Origin: DAOVDI01 sp965373045
GTDB taxonomy: Bacteria > Acidobacteriota > Aminicenantia > Aminicenantales > Aminicenantaceae
Reading direction: 5' to 3'
DNA length: 39,493 nt
NCBI GenBank assembly: GCA_965373045.1
Contig: CBDVEQ010000001.1
Span: 1 to 39,493, forward strand
Position numbers and translations under genes: made by a program. Under the pieces are notes generated by a model, which was not told the DNA's origin, searched no databases, and saw only the letters and a list, made by a program, of their open reading frames with translations. This document shows positions 1-7,618 of this stretch, one piece after another (the stretch's first letter is position 1; each line of letters opens with the position of its first letter).

Positions 1-490
1 TTTTATTACATTGCTCTGCAAGCTCGCCGACCAGATCACGTTTGCAGGGAGAATTAACGGACGTGTAGTCAGATACTTTTGATTCGAATAAACAAAAGCT
101 GTCGTGATGCCTGGAGGTTATATTCACATATTTCATTCCGGCTCCAAGGGCCATATCGGTTATAAAATCCGCGTTAAAATTCTTTGCGGTGAAGTCATCC
201 TTTAATTTAACATATTCTTTTAGTGGAATATTTTCCCGGTATTGCACCCATTCGCCCCTGCCTAAAATACTCGATATACCATAATGCATAAACAAACCGA
301 AGATGGAATCCTTGAACCATCGGAGTGCGGACGCGTGTGGGTTGTCCCTGTAAAGTGAAGCGTATTCTTTTAAATACGAAGGCGCCGGTAGTGATGGAGA
401 ACAGGATAAAGATGGCAACCCTGTTAGAGAAATGCCCGCAGTTCCGGCTGCGAGTGTTTTTATGAAATCTCTTCTTTTTAATTGTGTCAT
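1..490 (-). CDS. alpha-L-fucosidase, GH29, N-terminal part
   Basis: Exported exo-fucosidase expected to release alpha-L-fucose from glycans. Only the first 163 residues are in the window; the gene runs off the left edge. Start is the ATG at 490-488. The N-terminus is KRRDFIKTLAAGTAGISL followed by a lipobox-like LPSLSC (Cys30), so it is either Tat-exported, a lipoprotein, or both. Residues 58-71 (RWFKDSIFGLFMHY) and 121-132 (YVNITSRHHDSF) match the conserved GH29 barrel strands, where families usually have HWG and KHHDGF; here the HWG tryptophan is Tyr. The catalytic Asp and acid/base lie beyond the edge and cannot be checked. It is the third gene of a minus-strand operon after two sulfatases (26-base gap), which suggests a sulfated fucose-containing substrate. 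Family assignment is firm; substrate is inferred. Confidence 0.85.
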   Translation of the reverse strand, partial: MTQLKRRDFIKTLAAGTAGISLTGLPSLSCSPSLPAPSYLKEYASLYRDNPHASALRWFKDSIFGLFMHYGISSILGRGEWVQYRENIPLKEYVKLKDDFTAKNFNADFITDMALGAGMKYVNITSRHHDSFCLFESKVSDYTSVNSPCKRDLVGELAEQCNK

Positions 491-516
491 TGTTTTGTTT
501 CCTCTCAATGCTGAAT

Positions 517-1839
517 CTACTTCATTTTATCCAGTACTAATTGTAACCGGTTTTTAATATCTGTCATTTCGCTCGATAATTTTTCCCCGGGAATTGGATT
601 TTGTTCCAACGGATCTTTCTTTAAATCATAGAACCCGCCTTTGTCATATAATTTCCAACGTTTGGTTTGTGCATATCTTTTTTTCGGACGTTTTCCCCAT
701 TTGGGATCATAATAACAGAATATCCATTCACGGGATTTTCCAGGTTCACCTTTTATTTGCGGTAAAAAGCTTTGGCCATCCTTATGGGGTATGTTGTAGT
801 ATATTTGACCGGCAGCTTCCAATAATGTGGGTAAAAAGTCGGTAAAATCTATTAAATCCTCGCATGTTGATTTTGCACTTTTATGCTTCTTCCAACTTGT
901 TATCATAGGAACATGAGTTCCTGCTGTAGTAGTTTTTCCTTTATCTCCTTGTATTGTGGATTCCCCTATTTGGGTAGTAATACTTGGATTTGTTCCATTA
1001 TCACCGATAAATATAATCAGTGTATCTTCACGAAGATTGGTTTGTTCAAGTTTATCTATAATCCGTCCGACAATTATATCTGTGTACTCCACCATATCTT
1101 TAAAGAAAACCAGGTTGTTTTTATATTTTTCTTCTTCACTATAAGTGGAATCTGGTGTTGGAACAAATGGATTATGAGTAAGAATCATTGGATAATAGAT
1201 AAGGAATGGTTCAGTTTTGTAGCGATCAATGTAATCTAATATAAAATCGCATACTATATCCGGGCCATATTCATTTTCTTCATATTGGTGATAATTCCCG
1301 TTAATGTTTAATAGGGGTTTCCAATATCTTGATCCAAATTTATCCAGTTGCCAAAGGCAATGTTCATCAAACCCGTTTTGTTTAGGATAGGTTCCAATGC
1401 CTTTATAACCGCTTCCTTTATAATGACCAACCAATTGCCACTTACCTGCAACACACGTTTTATATCCTTCTTTTTTTAATAAATGTGCGAAAGTGATTTG
1501 CCCCTTCTGCATCGTTCCAAATTCAGTATAATTTCTAAAATTGTATAAGCCGCTCATCAGTTGAACTCGTGAAGGAGTGCAAAGCGGGGTAGAGTAGCAG
1601 TTAGTGAAGCGAACACCATGGTCTGCCAATTTATCGAGATTTGGTGTTTGGTATGAAGTGCTGCCGTTACAGCTAAGGCATTCATACCCTAAATCATCTG
1701 CCATAATCAAAATAATATTCGGCTTTTTCCCGGATTTCTTTTTAGAAAAATTCAGAATAGGAAAAAAAATAGCTGACGCGCCTAAGCCGATCTTTTTCAA
1801 AAATTCTCTTCGCGGAAAAAATGATTTCTTTTTATCCAT
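517..1839 (-). CDS. sulfatase (S1 family, Cys-type, GKWQ variant)
   Basis: Formylglycine-dependent sulfate ester hydrolase, 440 aa, periplasmic or secreted. The Tat-like signal is RREFLKK at 10-16 before a hydrophobic stretch. The catalytic fold starts at PNIILIMADD (metal ligands Asp48-Asp49). The maturation motif is CTPSR at 87-91, so Cys87 should become formylglycine. Further metal ligands are in IGDNGT. The usual GKWHLG motif reads GKWQL (132-136), with Gln135 where most sulfatases have His; from memory this occurs as a consistent subfamily and is not obvious damage. The last third holds the typical W-K-LYD...DLKKDPLEQNP segment, so the protein looks complete. It lies 40 bases after the 654-aa sulfatase and 26 before the GH29 gene, probably co-transcribed. 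An AAAGAG sits about nine bases before the ATG. The exact substrate cannot be told from sequence. Confidence 0.93.
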   Translation of the reverse strand: MDKKKSFFPRREFLKKIGLGASAIFFPILNFSKKKSGKKPNIILIMADDLGYECLSCNGSTSYQTPNLDKLADHGVRFTNCYSTPLCTPSRVQLMSGLYNFRNYTEFGTMQKGQITFAHLLKKEGYKTCVAGKWQLVGHYKGSGYKGIGTYPKQNGFDEHCLWQLDKFGSRYWKPLLNINGNYHQYEENEYGPDIVCDFILDYIDRYKTEPFLIYYPMILTHNPFVPTPDSTYSEEEKYKNNLVFFKDMVEYTDIIVGRIIDKLEQTNLREDTLIIFIGDNGTNPSITTQIGESTIQGDKGKTTTAGTHVPMITSWKKHKSAKSTCEDLIDFTDFLPTLLEAAGQIYYNIPHKDGQSFLPQIKGEPGKSREWIFCYYDPKWGKRPKKRYAQTKRWKLYDKGGFYDLKKDPLEQNPIPGEKLSSEMTDIKNRLQLVLDKMK

Positions 1840-1879
1840 TTTAATAACTCTTTAACATTGACTTATTCGAAAAATCGGC

Positions 1880-3844
1880 CTACTCAATGATTATTTCATC
1901 CACAAACAGCCAGGCTTTGCCGCCGTTACCAGGATGCCATTCCGGGCAAATTCCGACATTTACAGCCTTAATACGGACATACTGAACTGATTGCGCCGGC
2001 ATTTCTGCAACATAATCTTTTATCTCTGCTTTTGGCTGGATTTCAACCAATTCTTCAAAGCGCCTAACTTGTTTAAAATTAGTCCCATCAACAGAAACAG
2101 AAATTTCCAATTTTTTTGGCAGAAAAATCCAGGATGATTGACAACTTAGAAAACTGCTCGTAATCTTTTTTACTTGCATTGGTTCACCAAGATCGATCAG
2201 AGCTTCCAGATCAACTTTTTCAAAACCTTGCCATTGTCCGTCCAAATGATCGATAGTGCCGCGATTACCGTTAATTAAAGCGCCTTTACTGCCACCAGTG
2301 TAGTTTGGACTGTACGAATTCCTTAAAGCAATTTTTTTACCGACGGCCAGATGGTTTATTTTTTTCCTTTCCAAACTGCCTACCCGACCTGGCTCCCGTG
2401 TACCTTTTCCCACTGTATTAGTGAGTCTGTCTCCCAATTCTAGTCTGGCGCTCTTTGCCAGCGTTTCCAGTTGTTGCACAATATCAGGGTGAGAATTAAT
2501 TACATTTTGTGTTTCGCTAATGTCTTTTTCCAAATCATACAATTCCAGTCCAACGTCCAGAAATGCAGTAGGGCCAGGTAAACCATCCATGCCCGGTTCA
2601 ACGCCCACGTATGTTCGAGATCGATGGGGGAAATAGAGTTTCCAGCTGTCCTGCCGAACAGCCCGTAATTCTCCGCCGTAATAATAAAAATAGTGATCGC
2701 GTGGATTGGCTTCAGGTTCAGATTTTATCAGCGGTAAAATATTAATTCCATCAATTGATTTTTCCGGTAATGCAGCGCCGGTAATTGCGGTCAGGGTTGG
2801 TAATATATCAATGGATGCGGCAATATTGTTACATTCTGAACCGGCAGTAATTTGTCCCGGCCACCGCATGATACACGGAACACGGGCCCCGCCTTCCCAC
2901 ATGGTTCCTTTACCTTCACGCAGCGGCAAAGCAGAACCGGCATGATTTCCAAAGTTCAGCCACGGACCGTTATCACTGGCGAAAATTACCAGCGTGTTGT
3001 CGTCCAATTCATTCTGTTTTAATGCTTTTAAAATTTCGCCTACCGACCAGTCAATTTCCATGATCACATCGCCGTACAATCCCTGTTCACTTTTTCCTTT
3101 AAATTTGTCGGAAACACCCAGCGGTACATGGGGCATGGAATGGGGGACATAGAGAAAAAATGGTCGATTTTTATTTTTCTCAATAAACTGGACCGCCCGT
3201 TCGGTATATCGCGTCGTCAAGGTTCCCTGATCATCAATTGTACTAATCTGATCGACTTTTTCCTCACCATCAATCAGCGGTAATGGCGGGTAAAGACTTT
3301 TCCTTCCGGATGACATCGGCACTCCGTCATATCCGATAGGCCACATGTCGTTGGAATATGGCAAGCCTAAATATTCATCGAATCCTTGTTGTTTGGGCAA
3401 AAACTCTTTGTGATGACCCAAATGCCATTTGCCAAAAATCCCGGTTGTGTATCCCCGGCCTTTCAAAACATCAGCAATGGTCTCCTCTTCGGGATTGAGC
3501 CCGTGATTCGACCACGCACTAAGAGCGCCCTGGATACTGACCCTTTCGGAATAACAGCCGGTTAACAAAGATGCCCTGGATGCACTGCAAACCGCCTGGG
3601 AAACATAAAAGCTGGTAAACCGCATTCCCTCAGCAGCCATTTGGTCCAGATTCGGTGTTTTAAATCCTTTTGCGCCATAGCAACCGACATCCGCATAACC
3701 CTGATCATCGGTAAAAATGATAACAATATTGGATTGACGTTTTCTGGAAATTTGACAATTGACAAGACTCAAACTACTGGACAACGCAACTGCGGATGCC
3801 CCGATCCCCATAGATTTTAAAAATTCACGACGTGTTGATTTCAT
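1880..3844 (-). CDS. arylsulfatase with C-terminal discoidin-like domain
   Basis: Cys-type S1 sulfatase, 654 aa, longer than the usual 450-550 because of an added C-terminal domain. The N-terminus is STRREFLKS (Tat-like) followed by LSLVNC (possible lipobox, Cys30). Metal-binding Asp46-Asp47, CSASR at 86-90 (formylglycine precursor Cys86), a standard GKWHLG, and FASDNGPW follow in order. From about residue 500 there is a beta-rich segment with G..WQGFEKVDLEALIDLGEPMQVKKI and VSVDGTNF...VRIKA, the pattern of F5/8 type C (discoidin) carbohydrate-binding domains. The domain probably holds the enzyme on its glycan. First gene of the sulfatase-sulfatase-fucosidase operon, with a candidate promoter at 3874-3903 and AGAAAGGA ten bases before the ATG. 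A GalNAc- or fucose-sulfate substrate is plausible but unproven. Confidence 0.92.
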   Translation of the reverse strand: MKSTRREFLKSMGIGASAVALSSSLSLVNCQISRKRQSNIVIIFTDDQGYADVGCYGAKGFKTPNLDQMAAEGMRFTSFYVSQAVCSASRASLLTGCYSERVSIQGALSAWSNHGLNPEEETIADVLKGRGYTTGIFGKWHLGHHKEFLPKQQGFDEYLGLPYSNDMWPIGYDGVPMSSGRKSLYPPLPLIDGEEKVDQISTIDDQGTLTTRYTERAVQFIEKNKNRPFFLYVPHSMPHVPLGVSDKFKGKSEQGLYGDVIMEIDWSVGEILKALKQNELDDNTLVIFASDNGPWLNFGNHAGSALPLREGKGTMWEGGARVPCIMRWPGQITAGSECNNIAASIDILPTLTAITGAALPEKSIDGINILPLIKSEPEANPRDHYFYYYGGELRAVRQDSWKLYFPHRSRTYVGVEPGMDGLPGPTAFLDVGLELYDLEKDISETQNVINSHPDIVQQLETLAKSARLELGDRLTNTVGKGTREPGRVGSLERKKINHLAVGKKIALRNSYSPNYTGGSKGALINGNRGTIDHLDGQWQGFEKVDLEALIDLGEPMQVKKITSSFLSCQSSWIFLPKKLEISVSVDGTNFKQVRRFEELVEIQPKAEIKDYVAEMPAQSVQYVRIKAVNVGICPEWHPGNGGKAWLFVDEIIIE

Positions 3845-3873
3845 ACTGATTTAATCCTTTCTCTTAAATAACA

Positions 3874-3903
3874 ATTTTAATACATCTCCTAATCCATACT
3901 CAA
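3874..3903 (-). promoter_or_regulatory. candidate sigma70-like promoter of sulfatase/fucosidase operon
   Basis: Read on the minus strand: -35 TTGAGT (3903-3898), an 18-base spacer, -10 TAAAAT (3879-3874). Predicted start of transcription is near 3867, giving a leader of about 23 bases before the ATG at 3844. Seen by eye only. Confidence 0.4.
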
Positions 3904-3962
3904 TTTTTATTGTTCATTTTGTACGGCCAAGTGCTCACAGAGAGTGGTTTAGCGCTGCTGAC

Positions 3963-4025
3963 AGGCAGGCCAGGGTCAGCGTCTTTCCGGAGGGCGAGGA
4001 ATTTCTCGTAATGCTCTATGGCTTT
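3963..4025 (-). pseudogene. remnant of a TPR-protein C-terminus
   Basis: On the minus strand this stretch encodes AIEHYEKFLALRKDADPG in one open frame, a form of the last TPR helix pair that from memory commonly ends kinase/TPR proteins (AI.HYEKFL.LWKDADPG). The frame has an in-frame TGA about 30 bases upstream, no start codon or ribosome site, and continues only into unrelated residues before a stop, so it is a fragment and not a gene. It lies just downstream of the intact kinase/TPR gene, whose own C-terminus is different, so it probably comes from a second, lost gene copy. The recall of the motif is the weak point. Confidence 0.5.
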
Positions 4026-4093
4026 GGCTGGGGAAGGGCTGGAGATATATTCTCATGGAATAGCCAGGGCAACTGAGAAAATTATTGATGTCA

Positions 4094-6334
4094 TTACTTT
4101 TGCAAGACAAGAAGCCCTCTATACTTTTCAGCCTCATCTTTTTTACTCCAAGTTTCATATAGTTCGATAATAAGGCGGACTGTTTGCTGTGTTCGCTCGT
4201 TTTGCTTACCCAGACTATTCTGCAAAATTGGGAGAGCTTTGAGGAGTTGCTCTTCCGCCTTATCAAAGCGGTTAAGATTTATCAGGCACTCCCCATACCT
4301 GGTTCGAAGTTTGGCCACATCTTGATTCTTATCACCAAGACCCTCAAGACCAATCGATAGCGCCTCGATGAAAATCGGTTCTGCTGCCTTATAATTGCCC
4401 TTCTTATTGAGCAACTCACCCAGATTGCTTAAGCCTATGGATAACCACGGATGTTGTTTCTTCCTGAGGATAGCAACAGCCTCCCGAAGTAGCGGCTCGC
4501 TGGACTCATAATCCCCTTTATCTCTAAGAATATTTCCAAGATTGTTGAGGTCAATGGCCACATACAGATGTTCTTTCCCCCAAAGTTTCCGGTCGATTTC
4601 CAAGATCTTGCAGAAAAGCGGCTCTGCGGCAGCAAAATCGCCTTTGTCCTGGAGAAGTATGGCAAGATTACTCAAGATAGCCATTACATCCTCGTTTTCA
4701 TCTCCTCTATGTTGTTTGCGTTTTATTGCGAGGGCTTTTCGGTAAAGTGATTCTGCTTCTTTATAATCACCCCGTTCATGTCTTAAGACACTAAGGCTGG
4801 TTAGCGGTTCTGCTAAAATTGGGTGATCAGAGCCATGGAGGTCTTGCCACATTTTCAACGACGATCTTAGTAACCTTTCGGCTTCTTCATAATGGCCAAG
4901 TCTTAAATAAGTAACCCCAATAGTGTGGTTCAATTCTGCTTCTACTTCTGGTTGTTCAGCGAAGTCTTCTTGGATTTTTCCAGTAGCTGTCTTCAGCGCC
5001 TCTAAGACTGTTATATCGCGGCTGCTTCCTTCTATTGGATTTGCCGAACCTAAGGTCTCCTGTAAGAACTCATTAATTGTTTTCGCTTTGGCTGCCTCAT
5101 CTTTTGCCACCTGTTCCGCTTTTCTCGCTCGAATCAGCCCAATGGTGGTTCCCGTAATACCAATGAGCACCGCTATAATCACAAGGGCTGCAGCTATGAC
5201 TCCCATCTTGTGCCTCATTATGTACTTTCTTAAGCGGTATATGGTGCTTGGTGGACTAGCCAATATTGGCTCATATTTCAAATGTCTTTCTATATCAGTT
5301 GCTAATTCGGATGCTGAAGCATATCGTTGTGTCCTGTCTTTTGCCATCGCCTTCAATGTGATCCAGTCCAGATCGCCTTTAAGCTGCCTTTGTAGTGTGT
5401 TCGAATCTGTTTTCCTGTTCTCTGCAATTGATGTCTGGGTATCGTCTAGTCTGTTGAAACGCGTGCTGGCTTTCGGCGGATCTGTCTCGCGGATAAACCT
5501 TTGGATCTCACCGAATCCAGCTTCCCGGAGACTTTTCGGGTCAAAAGGCAAGACGCCTACCAGGAGTTCATAAAGCATGACTCCCAGGGAATAAATGTCA
5601 GTACGCGTATCAACGTCCAGTCCAGACATCTCTGCCTGCTCGGGACTCATGTATTCCGGTGTGCCAATGAGCTGTCCTTGCTCTGTAAAGAGCGTTCGTT
5701 GGGTTAGACGATGGTCTGTTGCTTTGGCGATGCCAAAGTCTATTATCTTAGGGACGGGGGTTCCATCCTGAACTGTCACTAATACATTAGAAGGTTTCAG
5801 GTCACGGTGAATCAATCCCTTCTGGTGGGCATACTGCACTGCTTGGCATAACTGTATGAATAGTTTCAGACGCTCACGTGTGGGAAGCTTCTGTTTATCG
5901 CAATACTCGGTGATGGGCAACCCACGGATAAGCTCCATCACAAAATACAGCCGTCCTGTCTCGGTAGCTCCTCCATCGTAGACCTTGGCGATATTAGGGT
6001 GGTCCATTAATGCAAGGGCCTGTCGCTCTGCCTCGAAGCGGGCCACTACCTGCTTTGTGTCCATCCCTAGCTTAATGATCTTGAGGGCAACCCGCCTTTG
6101 AACCGGCTCAGTCTGTTCAGCCACGAACACAGTCCCCATACCGCCTTCACCCAGATTTTTAAGGAGCTTGTATTTTCCAGCTATAGTCACTCCTATGGTT
6201 AAATCTTTTATAGGTGTCTCAAGAGTCTTTGTAGGAGAAACGGGGATTTCTTCTGATGGAGGAAGCGGAGTTCCGCACTCTTTACAGAATTTGGAGTCGT
6301 CAGGATTGTCGAAGCTACATTTAGGACATTTCAT
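4094..6334 (-). CDS. zinc-ribbon Ser/Thr protein kinase with TPR sensor region
   Basis: Membrane-bound eukaryotic-type kinase, 746 aa from the chosen start. Zinc ribbon: C3, C6, C17, C20. Kinase domain about 53-350: glycine loop GEGGMG (62-67), Lys85 in VALKII, catalytic HRDLKPSN (176-183), DFG (199-201), and TPEYMSPEQ (225-233). One membrane helix at about 378-401. From 425 to 740 there are TPR repeats of the kinesin-light-chain type (GDYKEAESLYRKAL and similar), expected outside the membrane as a protein-binding or sensing region. An upstream in-frame ATG at 6373 would add 13 residues, but the candidate promoter at 6364-6392 overlaps it, and the ribbon begins right after the ATG at 6334, so 6334 is preferred. 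All catalytic residues are present, so it should be active; its targets are unknown. Confidence 0.93.
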   Translation of the reverse strand: MKCPKCSFDNPDDSKFCKECGTPLPPSEEIPVSPTKTLETPIKDLTIGVTIAGKYKLLKNLGEGGMGTVFVAEQTEPVQRRVALKIIKLGMDTKQVVARFEAERQALALMDHPNIAKVYDGGATETGRLYFVMELIRGLPITEYCDKQKLPTRERLKLFIQLCQAVQYAHQKGLIHRDLKPSNVLVTVQDGTPVPKIIDFGIAKATDHRLTQRTLFTEQGQLIGTPEYMSPEQAEMSGLDVDTRTDIYSLGVMLYELLVGVLPFDPKSLREAGFGEIQRFIRETDPPKASTRFNRLDDTQTSIAENRKTDSNTLQRQLKGDLDWITLKAMAKDRTQRYASASELATDIERHLKYEPILASPPSTIYRLRKYIMRHKMGVIAAALVIIAVLIGITGTTIGLIRARKAEQVAKDEAAKAKTINEFLQETLGSANPIEGSSRDITVLEALKTATGKIQEDFAEQPEVEAELNHTIGVTYLRLGHYEEAERLLRSSLKMWQDLHGSDHPILAEPLTSLSVLRHERGDYKEAESLYRKALAIKRKQHRGDENEDVMAILSNLAILLQDKGDFAAAEPLFCKILEIDRKLWGKEHLYVAIDLNNLGNILRDKGDYESSEPLLREAVAILRKKQHPWLSIGLSNLGELLNKKGNYKAAEPIFIEALSIGLEGLGDKNQDVAKLRTRYGECLINLNRFDKAEEQLLKALPILQNSLGKQNERTQQTVRLIIELYETWSKKDEAEKYRGLLVLQK

Positions 6335-6363
6335 ATCCTTTTTTCTCTGGCTAAGATGGCAAA

Positions 6364-6392
6364 AGAATATCAATTACCTAAAAAATAGTCAA
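6364..6392 (-). promoter_or_regulatory. sigma70-like promoter of the kinase gene
   Basis: Minus strand: -35 TTGACT (6392-6387), a 17-base spacer, -10 TATTCT (6369-6364). Predicted transcription start near 6357, about 23 bases before the ATG at 6334. It rules against the longer start at 6373, which would lie upstream of the transcript. Confidence 0.5.
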
Positions 6393-6596
6393 TGCTTCGA
6401 TCAAATTCGTTATCATCGTTCGAGGGCGAGAACCGCATCATGAAGAAATAGTGAGAAAAGAGTCTATCTTATAGCTGACTTTATTGCTTTCTTTGTCGTT
6501 TTACTTCTTTTTCTAGTTCTTGATATCACCTTTTTTCATGTGATATGTTCATTCCAGGACATCAGTGGAAGGAAATTCTTATAATGCAATTTCAGG

Positions 6597-7598
6597 TTAG
6601 CCCGTTAGGGTGGCGACCATTACTGCCTTGATAGTATGAATCCTATTCTCGGATTCGTCAAAGACTATGGATGCCTCGGACTCGAAAACCTCTTCTGTTA
6701 CTTCGATGCCGTCAAGTCCGAACTTCTGAAACATCTCCTCTCCGACTTTAGTTTCCCTGTTGTGAAAAGCGGGAAGGCAGTGCATAAATTTGGTTTCTGG
6801 ATTGCCCGTGGATTCCATTACAGCCCTGTTTATCTGATAGGGCTTTAAAAGCTTGATGCGTTCCTCCCAGACCGAAGCCTCCTCCCCCATGGATACCCAG
6901 ACATCGGTGTAAAGAAAATCGCAGTCCTTAACTCCTTCCTTCACATCATCCGTGATCCGGAGGGTTGCTCCTGTCTGCCGGGCGATCTCTTTTGCCTGCG
7001 TTACAAGACGACTGTTAGGTTGATAGGAAGTTGGGGCTACAAGGCGAACATCCATACCCATCTTGGCAGCGCCCAAAAGAAGAGAATTTCCCATATTGAA
7101 TCTGGCATCCCCCAGATAAGCGAATTTTATTTCGTGAAGAGATTTGCCAGAGTGTTCCATCATGGTCAGGAAATCCGCCAGGACCTGGGTGGGGTGGAAT
7201 TCATTGGTCAGCCCGTTCCACACAGGAACACCGGCGTATTTGGCAAGTTCTTCCACTATGTCCTGACCGAAGCCGCGGTACTCAATTCCGTCATACATCC
7301 GGCCCAGGACACGGGCGGTGTCCTTCATGGATTCCTTGTGTCCGATCTGCGTGCCGGAGGGACCGAGATAGGTCACTCTGGCACCCTGGTCAAAAGCTGC
7401 AACTTCGAAAGCACAGCGGGTCCGTGTGGACGTTTTTTCAAAAATGAGGGCGATATTTTTACCGGTCAGATGCGGTTGTTCGGTTCCGGTATATTTGGCT
7501 TTTTTAAGGTTTTTGGACAGTTCCAGCAAATAGCCGATCTCGCCGGGTGAGAAGTCCAGGAGTTTCAGGAAATGTTTGTTTTTTAGATTGTATGTCAT
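6597..7598 (-). CDS. argF: ornithine carbamoyltransferase
   Basis: Cytoplasmic enzyme joining carbamoyl phosphate and L-ornithine to give citrulline (arginine synthesis; the catabolic direction is possible). At 333 aa it has the normal family length. Carbamoyl-phosphate loop STRTR (57-61), HPTQ (135-138), the ornithine-side loop around DVWVSMGE (232-239), and HCLP (273-276) are all present, so it is not an acetyl- or succinyl-ornithine transcarbamylase by obvious motif loss. Strong ribosome site AAGAAAGGTG before the ATG. It starts only 20 bases after the stop of the 798-aa membrane protein and may share its transcript. No other arg or arc gene is in the window, so anabolic use is the default inference. 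No convincing terminator follows. Confidence 0.95.
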   Translation of the reverse strand: MTYNLKNKHFLKLLDFSPGEIGYLLELSKNLKKAKYTGTEQPHLTGKNIALIFEKTSTRTRCAFEVAAFDQGARVTYLGPSGTQIGHKESMKDTARVLGRMYDGIEYRGFGQDIVEELAKYAGVPVWNGLTNEFHPTQVLADFLTMMEHSGKSLHEIKFAYLGDARFNMGNSLLLGAAKMGMDVRLVAPTSYQPNSRLVTQAKEIARQTGATLRITDDVKEGVKDCDFLYTDVWVSMGEEASVWEERIKLLKPYQINRAVMESTGNPETKFMHCLPAFHNRETKVGEEMFQKFGLDGIEVTEEVFESEASIVFDESENRIHTIKAVMVATLTG

Positions 7599-7618
7599 CT
7601 TAACACCTTTCTTGTGAA

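Noticed and set aside
3956..3983. GCTGAC/GTCAGC inverted repeat downstream of the kinase gene
   Set aside because: Short stem, no T-run, about 110 bases after the stop, and partly within the TPR remnant.
6523..6546. ATATCAC/GTGATAT hairpin downstream of argF
   Set aside because: AT-rich 7-bp stem with a 10-base loop and no T-run on the minus strand; not a convincing terminator.
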